Source: Mermis nigrescens
Taxonomy: Eukaryota; Nematoda; Enoplea; Mermithida; Mermithidae
DNA: 64,000 bases
Direction: 5' to 3'
Assembly: GCA_036768485.1 (NCBI GenBank)
Contig: JAVLUZ010000569.1
Location: 124,001-188,000, forward strand
This document shows positions 1 through 11,800 of the stretch, in pieces (within the stretch, counting starts at the first letter, position 1; every line of letters starts with the position of its first letter). The notes under the pieces were generated by a model. It was not told the origin of the DNA. It searched no databases and saw only the letters and a program-made list of their open reading frames with translations. The position numbers and the translations under genes are program-made.

Positions 1-670
1 TCTGCTCTACACTATATGTTCATGCAAGGCCGTATTTGAGAGGGCGGGGGCGAATGCCCCCCCAACCTTGGCCGGAAAAACTTTAAAAAATTCCGAATGT
101 CCTTGTCGGAAAATCTTCGAATTTTCGGCGCTTCGCGCCGAATGTGAAGTATTTTCCATCATTTTTGCTCAAGCGCGACCAAAAATGGCGCTTTTTTATG
201 TAATTTTTGAGTACAAAATTTAAAAAAAAGTTCGAATTTCATGATCTTAATTGATAGAGCATGTTAAAAAACGTCGAAAAATGTGGTTTTTGCGAGCTAT
301 CCCGGCAAACTTTTCGAGATATAGACCAATTTATGTTGGGTCCACTTCCCCCCCTCGCCTCGGCCGAATCCTGGATACGGACCTGTGTATATGCATATTT
401 TACAACAGTATTTCGTAAATTTTGCGATGTAAACGACGCTATGGGGCTAATCGATTTCGATATTTATCCTTCCGTTGAGAAAAGATTATGGAACAAATTT
501 ATTCGATAGGCCATAATTGTGAATGTAAAAATATATTTACAGGATAAGTACGGGTAAAAATGATATGTAAAGAAGAAGGGTACTACCTCTGTCTTGTTTT
601 TAGCCATCTTTTTTCTAATATGCAGTTTGAGGAAATTAATCTATTTTAAAGTAACGCTTTACGTATTTAT
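1..670. other. Left edge: transposon-end-like sequence, no gene
   Basis: At 25-70 a segment reads CAAGGCCGTATTTGAGAGGG followed by G/C runs, like the end of an element seen inverted at 8131-8155 (TTAAATACGGACTG). A GCGC hairpin (ggcgcttcgcgccg) sits near 129. The 82-codon open frame at 261-509 resembles nothing I know and overlaps this repeat. Confidence 0.4.
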
Positions 671-841
671 CAGGCACGTAGCTGGCCGTCCTATTTCGGG
701 GGGACCAACACCAATTTGGGGGGACTACGCCAAAAAAACCAAAAATAGCACAAAATAACGTTTAGAAAGTCCTATTTTTTCCGATTTTTCTGAATTGGGG
801 GGGTCCGAACCCCCCATTTTCCACCTGGAGATACGTGCCTG
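671..841 (+). mobile_element. Family B hAT-like MITE, copy 1
   Basis: 171 bp bounded by CAGGCACGTAGCTGGCC and GAGATACGTGCCTG (TIR CAGGCACGTA). The flanks GTATTTAT (663-670) and GTATTTAC (842-849) are an 8-bp target duplication with one mismatch, as expected for hAT elements. Confidence 0.85.
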
Positions 842-1126
842 GTATTTACAATCAGCTTATTATTCAATTGAAAAGTTATCAGGTTTTAATATCATACGAC
901 TATCATCATAAATCTTGAAAATACAAATGTACTCCTGTATCAACGATTCAATCTGATTTAATCCGATATATACTACCAGTGGGAAGATCTGTCAATCCTA
1001 ATGGGTAATTTTAAGCGAAAGGCGATGCAAATGGTAGAAAATGATGGAAAGCTAGGGAGTAACAGAAATTATTTCTCAAACCAACCAGTCAATCAATCAA
1101 CAAATGGTAAACCGGCCAGTAATCAC

Positions 1127-1287
1127 AATACATGGGCAACAGCCAAATTCTGGGGGTCCTATGGGGGCGAAATTGCCAAAAATAGCACGAAAAAAATAAA
1201 AATATTATTTTGGGGTCTATCGAGTTTTTGGGTGGGGGCTCCGCCGGATTCTCGGGAGGTCCAAACCTCCCACCACGCCCATGTGTG
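1127..1287 (+). mobile_element. Family A-related MITE (short variant C)
   Basis: Starts AATACATGGGCAAC and ends CACGCCCATGTGTG. Flanks GTAATCAC (1119-1126) and GTAACCAC (1288-1295) match 7 of 8. A second similar piece follows at about 1306-1455 without a clear duplication. Between and around them are AATC/AACC-rich simple repeats (1080-1110, 1470-1595). Confidence 0.65.
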
Positions 1288-1899
1288 GTAACCACCTGCT
1301 ACCACCGTACATGGTAAGCAACAAAATTCTGGGAGTCCGATGTGACCAAATTGCCAAATATAGCAACAAAATTGAATTCTGGGGTCTATCGATTTTTTGG
1401 AAGGGTGGTCTTTCAGGTTCTAATGAGTCCAGCCAGACCCCCAGACTCCCATGTTTGGTAGTCACTCTAGCCAGCCAACCAATAATCAACCTTGCAATCA
1501 ATAACCAACCAACCGATAGCCGAACTATAAATAAACAGTCAGTCAATTGATTATTAACCGTCCAGCAAATGCCAAAAAACCAAGCTAACCAATCAATCCG
1601 CCAACTTTTCAAATGGAAAACGAACCAAAAAAGTTAGGCTGCTGCTACTAATACATAGGAAGTCCAAAGTTGTAGTTTTTATCAATAAATATTGCAAAAT
1701 ATTGCGAAAAGGCGTTCAGATTCTATCATTGTATAGTTGTGAATTATTTCTTTCGCCCGAGGCTTAATTTTATATAGAATTTCAAAATTAAAATTAACTA
1801 CGTTTATTGGAATCTTTCCTCCAGGCAGTCGCCACGCCTATGAATCATGGGCAGAGCCGAAATCCGGGGGTTTAGAAATGTTCGAAGGTCAATAAAGTA

Positions 1900-2153
1900 C
1901 ACACTGGGCTTGGGTGGGGGGGGGTTTGGGGGGTATGCACCTTTTCCCCCAGAAACTAAAAGACTAAAATGCCACCCAGAATTCAATTTTTAATTTTTTT
2001 TCTGTTTTTTTCCGCAATGTTTTGGCGCCAATGGATAGTGGTCGATGAGAAACGTTGAAAAATGGTGTTTTTTCGTCATACCACCATTTTAAAGGCCATT
2101 TTTAATCTTTGAAAAATCTTGCACCCCCAGAATTTTACTGCTGCCCACGTATG
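1900..2153 (-). mobile_element. Family A hAT-like MITE
   Basis: 254 bp, reverse orientation, CACACTGGGC...GCTGCCCACGTATG. Flanks are ATAAAGTA and ATAAAGTG (7 of 8). This copy lies just upstream of the ClC exon at 2725. Confidence 0.8.
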
Positions 2154-2724
2154 ATAAAGTGCTAAAGTGTTGATGGTAAATTCAAAAAATACCATTTTTC
2201 ATGTTTTCGTCAAGCTCTATCCATTGGCATCAGGAATTCCGAACAGAAACAAACAAAAAATTCCAAAATGGATTTCTTGGGATGTTTTATAGTCCGGAGC
2301 CATTAATGAGTCATTGTTTAATTAATTAGCTAAGATCTATTATTTTAGCTTAAGTCATGTCAGATTCTGAGGGTTCAAGCTCTGCCTAAACTGAACAAGT
2401 CTGCGTATACATAATTAATAGCCCTAAGTTTAAAGGTTTAAAAATCGAGAAACATTGAATATGGGCAAGTGAATCTTGAAAAGAAATCCGACTACCTAAA
2501 CATTTGACTACAAAGTTCTAAAAAGAGAAAACCTCGAAAACTTTCAAAACGTTCATTTTGAAACCTTGAGTTAGACCGTTAATGTATTGAATCTTTGATG
2601 TTATTTTACTTTTCCGTCAAGATATTGAAAGTACTGAATCGCCAAATCCTCACATAATCTTATGCGCGCAGTACATTTTTGAAAAATTAAAATAAAATTA
2701 AAAATTAAAGATTTTTTCCTATAG

Positions 2725-2891
2725 CCCCGGTGACCCGAGCCTAAAAGTCCTCATTCAACAAGGTCTCACTGTAGGCGACATTGAGGAAATTTTGCGCCAA
2801 ACCGAGTACAGCGGCTTTCCGGTCGTCGTATCGAGCGAAGTAAAAAATTTGGTTGGACTTGTTAGCCGTCGGGATTTACTGTTAGCAATTA
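2725..2891 (+). CDS. CLCN3: ClC-3/4/5 exon encoding CBS1
   Basis: The acceptor is tttcctatag before 2725 and the donor is A|GTGAGC after 2891. The first base finishes a codon begun in an upstream exon. The frame then reads [30 protein letters not shown] and [20 protein letters not shown], ending LLLAI. This matches the ClC-4 pattern of a variable start, TVxDVExLIxET, GFPVVVS and RRxLxLAI. It ends at phase 1 (A), which joins exon 8794 to give Asn. Confidence 0.93.
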
Positions 2892-5800
2892 GTGAGCTTC
2901 TTACTTATTTATACCGTGTTCTTTTTTTCCATACGTACGTACATATGATACATCCGCACTGTCAAAAGTTCTTAGAGGGAGTAAACCGAGTTTAAGGCTA
3001 TAAATCTATTTACCCGAACCCAAAAAGACTATATAGCCATTTTTCTGAATTTAAAAAGACTGGTTCTTGTGAAATACACAATTTCGCTTATTCCAATATG
3101 ATAAAAAATCACATCACACATGCACACTGGAAGGGGTATACTGATGCATACCTGGGCAATGGCCAATGGTCTGGCCCGTCCAACTTTAAGCCAAAAGGGT
3201 GGGTGGGTCCCTATCATACCTGAGCGTTAGGGAAGTTTGGGGGGTATGCACCCCTAGAAACCAAAATACCCCCCCCCAGAAATCAAATTTTGAATTTTTT
3301 TGTTTTTTTTCACAATCTTTTGATGTCAAGAGATAGTGCTCGTTGAGAAACGTTGAGAAAAAGTCGTTTTTTCGCCATACTACCATTTTAAGGCAATTGT
3401 TTGACCTTTGAAAAAGATCATGCACCCCCAGAACTTTGGCGTCGCCTACCTATGGTTCTATGTTAAAAACCATAATTTCAGATCCCATTCTGGCGTCCAA
3501 TTTTTAGGTTAGTCGGTCAATTTTGAAAAGGGACTCCTCATTCTCCTTAAATCTGGATATCTTGAGGACCCTAAGTAGGTTGGAAAAATAATAGCATTTT
3601 TTAGCGTTTGCTGCAGGCCCTTTACGACCATGAAGGAAAATCAAAAATAAATGATACTCTTTTTGCTTCATTTTATACTCATATAAGTACGCGGCTAATG
3701 TCTTAACACCCGGCTCAACCTAGGTTTCGAAAAGTTCGTCAGTTTTTTTCATTGTATTAAATTTTTGATGCATAACAAAGAAACACGATGTATATACATA
3801 TTAAATTATTAAATCAGCGCTAAACGTCGAAAAATTTTGCATTTAACAGCACAAAAGCTAGCTTGAAACTGTATAAGCGGTGTTTTAAATGCACTTTAAG
3901 AACGATGCTTTAAAAATGTATTTGATAATGTTACAAATCTGCGGCCCCGTATACGTACAGGCTTTATTTCAGGGTAGATCACAAAAATTTCTTTAATACG
4001 TATATAATTTATTTGGGCACAATTTTAAGTGATAAAACGACATTCTTCGACGTATTTTGCGTTTTTGAATTAGTTCTGCTCATAAAAGTTAAGCGAGTCA
4101 GCTAAAATTTTGGCACTTTAATACCGTTAAAATCAATCTTGTAGCCCTTTTGAAGACAAACAATGCAAAAACGTCTTATTTCCGGCGCGTATCGCCGGAA
4201 ATTTTTGAAACTTTTCCTTGAATCTCAATTTTGCAGTTTTCTGACCATCATACCTGGGCGTGGGGATTTTGGGGGTATGCATTCCCCAGAAACCAAAATA
4301 CTGCCCTCCAGAAACAAAATGCCCCCCAGAATTCAATTTTTGAAATTTTTGTTTTTTTCGCAATTTTTTGACGCCAATGGATGGTGCTCGATGCGAAACG
4401 TTGAAAAATGGTGTTTTTCGCCATACCACAATTTTTGAGGCCATTTTTCGACCTTTGAAGACGTCTCTGCACACTCTCCCCCAGAGCTTTGGTGCCGCCC
4501 ACCTATGCTGACCACCAGAAATACAGAAATTATATCCGGAGCGCATTGTCGATAATTTTTGATCTCTTTTATCCGATTGAGCTCAATTTTGCAGCTTTCC
4601 GAAGATAAGCAATGCGTAAACTAGAAACTACTACGTCTGGCTCGTAGTGCTGGAAAATTTTGACGTCCTTATCTTTTTTAGCTGAATTTGCACCATTCTG
4701 GAGATTAGAAATGCAGGAATTACATCTGGCGCATAAAGCCGGAAGATTTCGATATTTTTATCCTTCTAAGCTCTCACAGCTTTATGAATATATGCAATGC
4801 AGAATATATTATATATCTTGTGATAAAATATCTCATTTGATCGCAAATTATCCTCTTAACCCCCACCCCCATAGGTACGGGGTAGAGGTAAGAGGGATAA
4901 TTTGCGCCACCAAAGTTCTGGGGAGGAGGCAAAATTTTTCAAAGGTCAAACAATGACCTTAAATTTGGTGGTATGGCGAGAAAATGCCATTTCTCAATGT
5001 TTCTCATCGAGCACTATCCATTGGCATCAAAAAATTGCGAAAAAAAACAAAAAATTCTCAAAAATTGAATTTTAGGGTATTTAATTCCAGGGGGTATTTT
5101 GAGTTTCTCGGGGGAGGGGTGCATAGCCCAAACCCCCCGCCAGGTATGGATACGGGGCTTTACGCACTATGCAGGTGCGTAACCAGGATATTATTTCGGG
5201 AGAGGCCGAAAATTTTTCAGGTCAGTTATATATATCGAGAAACATTAGGAGATAGGTAAAAACAAAGGCAGCTTTGAGCGTATCTCGGCGAAGTCTATAT
5301 CATGGTGAGACAAATTTCAAAAAAAACAAAAATCACTGTATTCCATATTGAAATAAGCTAATTTATCGTTCAGATTATCTGCTCAACTGATTTCTCACCA
5401 TTCAATCGACGAATTATCTCTTTCCCCTGCCTTTTCAATTAATATTGTGCTCCACAGAGAAAAGAATATAGAAAACAAATGATTAGGCGCGGAAGCGCCG
5501 AAAAAAATTGACATGTTCGACATGTCTAGCTCTCGAATCTAAGCGGTTTTTGAGCGAGATAGAAGACAAAAATATAGATAAACAATAAATCCTAAAGATT
5601 CATTTTCTCAATGTCATAAGCATAGGTGGGCGGCACCAATATTCTTGGGGGGGGGGGGGTGCTAGATTTTTTAAAGGTGAAAAAATGGCCTTAAAAATGG
5701 CAGGTATGGCGGAAAAAACACAATTTTTCGACGTTCCTCATCGAGCACTATCCATTGGGATCAAAAAATTGCGAAAAAAGACAGAAATTCCAAAAATTGA

Positions 5801-8800
5801 ATTCTAGGGGGTATTTTGGTTTCTGGGGGTATTTTGATTTCTGGAGGGCGCATACACCCATCTCCAAAGCCCCCACGCCCAAGTATGGTCATAACTCAAT
5901 TTTTAAATGTTTTGAGTATGCTAGAAGGCAAAAACTATAGCCGAACAATGAATCCGGCGCACAGCGCCGAAAAAAATTGACTTGCTCTCATTGTCTAAGT
6001 CAAATCAGAGCGATTTTGAGAGGTTTAGAAGACAAAATTTTGTACGAAAATTCGAGTTCAAAATTTTGTATGAAAATTTTGAGTTTACCAGCTCAAAAGT
6101 ACGCCAAAAACCTGTTTTGGAAATTTTTTTATACGTAATTCGCAAATTTTCTTTTTTTCACTGAAGACTTTTGGGAGCGTTTTTTTGTACGAGCCTTTTT
6201 GTACATTTACAAAAATCTCCGGAAAAGTGTTCGTACGAGAGAAATTTTTTTGTATATATAACGCATAGACATACGTACTATGAAATAGACACATTTTTAC
6301 ATAATACTAGCTCTGTCATCTGCGACTGCGCGCTTCACAAAAAAGTGTTACTTCGTCCTAAATTCAGCTGCCGAAATTTTCGTGAGGTTTTTGGCCGAAT
6401 TTGTACATAAAACTCGACTCGGAAAGCTGAAATACACTTGTGCTACACAATCAGCAATAATACAGCGACTGCAAAATGTGCTGACCGAATCGTATAATAG
6501 ACAAGAGTTCGTTTATGAATTCAATGCAATACACAGATAAAAAAGTCAGTTTTATCGTCAAACAGCTGAATACAGTGTAAAGTTGTCAAATACATAGTTC
6601 TTATTTTTTGCATAAAGTCTATATACACTACTCGCCACGAATGTTTACGCTTCAATAAGCTTTAGAGCTTGTTAGGGTTATATCTTTAACACGTCGTTCC
6701 TATTTCCGCCCACGCACGACCGACGTGTTAAACATATATACCTTAACATGCTCTATTATCCTATGAAGCATATTAAAACGTAAACATTCGTGGCCAGCAC
6801 TGTAAAAGAGTAAATAGATGTAAAAGATCTTTAAGTCTGTACAAAGATATGCTTGAAATTACGCGAAGATAGAATTTGAAGTGTTTAATGCCCGCGCTTG
6901 GAGTTAAATGCGCCTAGAATCTTTCGAAAGTTTGCTAAAAAATACTCAAAAAATCGTTAAAATTATTATTACTTTACTCCAAAAAATCATTGTACATATA
7001 TTTTACAAAGATAGCTCCAAATATCTTCGTGCGAGTACCAAAAGTTTTTGTCCCATACAAAAAAAAACGTGCCTTAGGAGGAACAAAATTTTTTCTCCGA
7101 TTCACGGTGGCGGTTCCCTCCCGCTTCCAGAGTGCGAACCAGTATGCGTGTGTCGTATGTACGTCAGTAAAGCATTCTGTGTGCGAAACGGCATAGGTAT
7201 GTCGACATTTAATAGTATACCTAGGTACTTTAGCCTAATTTTAGGACTGATATTGGCAGGAACGTATCTCTGGGGGGAATAGGGGGGATTCGGATCCCCC
7301 AAAAATTCATAAAAATCGGATAAATAGGACTTTTTAAACGTTATTTTGTGCTTTTTTTGGCCTTTTTGGGCTTGGTCCCCCTAAAATTGGTGTTGGTCCC
7401 CCAAAATAGGGCGGCCAGCTACGTGCCTGGAAATTGGAAAGGATACAAAACGTCATCAATAAGGTTCAGGACCACGGTTTTTTTATTTCGGTAAAGATAT
7501 TTCCTGATGTACAAAGAATTTTCGGTACCGTCTTTGTACATGTACAAAGATTTTTGGGAAGACAAAAATTGCAAAAAAGGTCCGAAATTCGCAAAAGTTT
7601 TGGGCGCTTCACGCCGACATGAGTGATTGTTTGCTCTATATATCTTTATGATGGCAGAAATTGCATTTCAAAAGGAAAAAGGCCAAATTTTTCGGCGCAT
7701 CCGCGCCGTTTTAAGACGATTCTTAGTGATTTTTGCCCTTAGAGACCCAGAAATTGGCTAAAATACACTACCAAAAGTCGAACAACTCTGTTTTTACCAC
7801 ACTAAAATCGCTACTGTACCATGTTATAGTACCCAAAAAATTTGTGTGTACAAAATGTACAAAGACATTTGGGAACCATCTTTGTACATGTATGTACAAA
7901 CGGACCTTGTACACAAAAAAAACACTGTTCCAGACTATTGATTTACTAGTTAAATCGAAAAAATCGTTAAACAAAAAGCTGTAGCTCTTATGTCTAGTCT
8001 TAAACATGCCGTGAATAGCATTGTCTTTTGTGACCGACAACTTGAAGCTTTCTTATCGATAAAAGTGCGATTATTCCATCTTTCCATGCTTTATCTTGCA
8101 TTAAAATAATTTTTTGAGACTAGGGGGCGATCGCGGCCGCCCTTAAATACGGACTGCATATATTGATTAATAACCGAAATAATACGTGCAAAGAGTCTCT
8201 TATTTAGGGTTTTCTGATCATCAAACATGGTTTCCTAATTGATTCTCGAAAATGCTTGACTGATTCACCAAAACTTGGAATCTCTAAAACGATAGCCATT
8301 CTTCAAAAAATGATTGATTAGGATTAATTGCATTGAGTTCAGGACGAATTGATTAAGTCGCTCTGAAAATGTTGCCTGGCGATATAAAAAATGTAAGGTT
8401 ACCCAAAAAAGGTTGGCTAAATATCGAAAACGGTCGCTTGATCCTTGGTTCAAAGAAAAGGTTGCTTTGTTCCTGTAAAGATTGGATTCACAACAAACCA
8501 TGCCTCAAATTCGAGATACTAAAATGATGACCTGAGACTTAAACTTAGCCAGTCTTCTTGAGATTGCCTTGTGTAAACTGCAGTTTACACTTTAACATTT
8601 CCCATATGAATCTCTTTTTATTGCCTTGTGTAAACTGCAGTTTTTACACTTAAAAATTTTCCATCAGAATTTCTTATCATTGCGCCTTGTGTAAACTGCA
8701 CTTTACAAGTTACAATTTTCTATCAGAATTTCTTATCATCATTGCCTTGTGTAAACTGCAGTTTACACTTTAAAATTTCCCATTCTTCTCTAGATACAGC

Positions 8801-11800
8801 TCGCAAGACGCAAGAGGGCGTGGTTACTAATTCGCCGGTTTATTTCACGGCATCGGCGCCGTCAGCTCCCGAAGGTCCCGGCTCACCGGCTCCGCTTAAA
8901 TTGCGGAAAATCATAGATTTAGTAAGCTATTGCGTATGCATGTTGTTGTTCTGGTTAGCAATTATTTGTTCCTGTCTTTTATTTTTACTTTTTTATTAAT
9001 TTGTATGCTTGATGTGAGCTCACGTAATCAAAAAACATCAATCACATAATCTAAACTGATTTTTACATCTATTGATTCATCATACCGTTTTAAAATCATA
9101 ATATCAGACACTGGTAAAATGGTAAAATATCTGTTTAAATTATATCTTATGTATGATTGATATTTAGAATTAGATACCTAGATGATTTTTAACTGATATA
9201 TTTTACCCGATCTAACTTTTTGCAATTGAAACGTCTCTACAGTATACATAGCTGTCATTATTATTTAATTAATTCAATTTGTGATTCAATTCATTTTTAA
9301 TTATGAATTTATAGGATAGAATTTCTGCTTCAATAATTACAAAATGCGTTTCCTATTGAATTGTTTTTTTGCTGTGCGAAGTGAAAATTTCTATTGTTTA
9401 TGTTAAACATTGAACTTGTAACATCTCTTGTTTGTGTAAATATGTGCTAAGAAATGTTTCTTGCATTTGTAAAAAATTGCAAATATCAGATACTGGCAAA
9501 ATGGTAAAAAATTAGTCTTGATTATATACATGTGATGCCTATAAGTCATTTATAACTTGAAGCTTTTTTTGCCTTAATTAAGCTTTTGGCAACTAAAACA
9601 TCTGTGAGTCTACATTACATAGCTGTCATTATTTTTTAATTAAATATACTTGTGACTCAATACATTTTCAATTATGTATTTTATAGGAGATAATTTTCAG
9701 TTCAATAATTAAGAAATGTTTCCTTGATAATTGTTTTTTTTGCAGTGCGAAGTGAAAATTTCTATTGTTAATGTTAAACATTGAACTTGTAACATCTCTT
9801 GCTTATCAGATACTGGTAAAATGCTAAAAAATCAGTTTAAATAATATGTAAGTACGATTGGCATTTATAATTAGAAACCTAAGTGGTTTTTAACTAGCTT
9901 TTAGCTTAAATATGGACAATCAATTGGATTCAATTTTCAGAATGACGAAACCAGAATTGCTAATTAAAATTGTTATTTAAGCCTCCTAAAACCTTATCTT
10001 AACATATGTAGGTAATCTAAGAATATTTTAGATTTTTTAATTCTGATATTGAGGTCAGTTGACTCAGTAAGTGCTTCTGAATCGGTCGTCTCTTCAAGGA
10101 TAATTACAGACCAAAAAGACAAAAAATCAAAAATAATTCGTTTTTAGTGAGAAAATTATTTTCGATATTTCTTATCAAATTCGCCAGGCTTCTGGGACAA
10201 CTCTTCCAAAGCCCCCAAAGCTGTTAACCACACGTGGGCGTGAGGCGTTTGGGGGCATGCAATCCCAGAAGGCTGAATACATCCAGAAATAAAAATACCT
10301 TCCCAGAATTATATTTTTGAAATTTTTTTCCCGTAATCTTCTGATGCCAATGGGTAGTACTGGAGGAGAAACGTTGAAAAATGGTGTTTTCCGCCATACC
10401 ACTATTTTTAAGACCATTTTTGACCTTAGAAAAATCTTGCTACCCCCAGAATCTTGGTGCCGCCCACCTACGCTGTTGACTGTCAAATAGTTACTATGTC
10501 TCTAATTACAGTAAATGTCTTGTGGTAGGTTTGCTTCGTTGTTTTCACATGCTTTACATTGAATTTGGTTTTTAAGGTCTTTAACTGCATTTGCTATCAT
10601 CACATTTTAGTGACGTATCGTGATTAGATGTGATCGTATGTATTTACTCATTTATTTTTGTTTATTTATCTATTTATTTATTTATCTTTATCGTTTATTC
10701 TCAGCAATTAGTAGCCATTGTTTGCTTTTCTCGAATTAAGGCGCCCATAACGATAACCGATCAAACTCCGATGGAAACCGTAATCGACATGTTTCGTAAA
10801 TTGGGCTTGCGTCAAACACTCGTCACGCATAATGGGTGAAATTCTATTTCAATTTTATACTTGGAAAATAAATTTAAAAAGAGTAATAGAGACGCTTACT
10901 TCATCTGTTATCGACATAGGTGGGCGGCACCGAAATTCTGTGGGGTGCAAGATTTTTTTCAAAGGTCAAAACATGGCCTTCAAAATGGTGGTATGGCAAA
11001 AAAACGCCTTTTTAACAACGTTTCTAATCGACAGGTACGTAGCTGTGGAGGGGGCTGGGGAGGGGGGTCCGGATCCCCCAAATTCAGAAAAAAAAATTTT
11101 TGGCTTAGACCCCCATAATTGGTGCTGGTCCCCCAAAAATAGAAGGGCCAGCTACATGCCTGCTAATCGAGCACTATCCATTAGCCTTAAAAAATTGCGA
11201 AAAAAACAAAATTTTCAAAAATTGAATTCTAGGGTTATTTTGGTTTCTGGGGGGTGCATACCCCCTACGCTCAGGTATGGCTATCGAGCTTTGGTGGTCA
11301 ACATACGTGTAACGGCTTTAAACTCTGGGCGGGGTCTCTGGCCATTTCTAGGGAGGTGGTACATGTTTCCCTATTTTCGGCCGAAAACAGCCCAAAAAAG
11401 GCGTAAAAAATGACCAAAAAAACGCGATTTTTTCTTAAAAAATGGGGAAGCGGGGGCTAACAATTATCTGACTTTGGAGGGATGGGGGAACGTCCATCTT
11501 TGGATTGGGGATTTTTTGAATCAAATTGGTCACTTTCCGCATAAAATTCATTAAAGTATGTTTATAAGGAATTAAACTATGTATGTTTGTGATGGAGCAG
11601 TTTAAAATTGAATTGAATCGTTTTTTTTCGTCTAGGTGGCATTTTGAGAAATTGAAAAAAGGACGTAATGATATTGCAAATTGCAAATGGCACATATTAC
11701 ATATGATGACCACCATACGTGGGCAGCAAAAAATTCTGGGAGGGGGGTGCAAGATTTTTTAAGATAAAAAACTGGCCTTAACGTTTCTCATCGAGCACTA

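Noticed and set aside
261..509. 82-codon plus frame at the left edge
   Set aside because: Overlaps a repeat-end sequence and matches no ClC segment expected upstream of exon 2725.
8565..8790. Possible CRISPR-like array of 65-bp units with palindromes
   Set aside because: Eukaryotic context, only four degenerate units without unique spacers; it is a minisatellite.
10832..11413. 193-codon plus-strand frame
   Set aside because: It runs through a family A MITE, the nested B MITE and a family K repeat; no homology and no conservation between repeat copies in reading frame.
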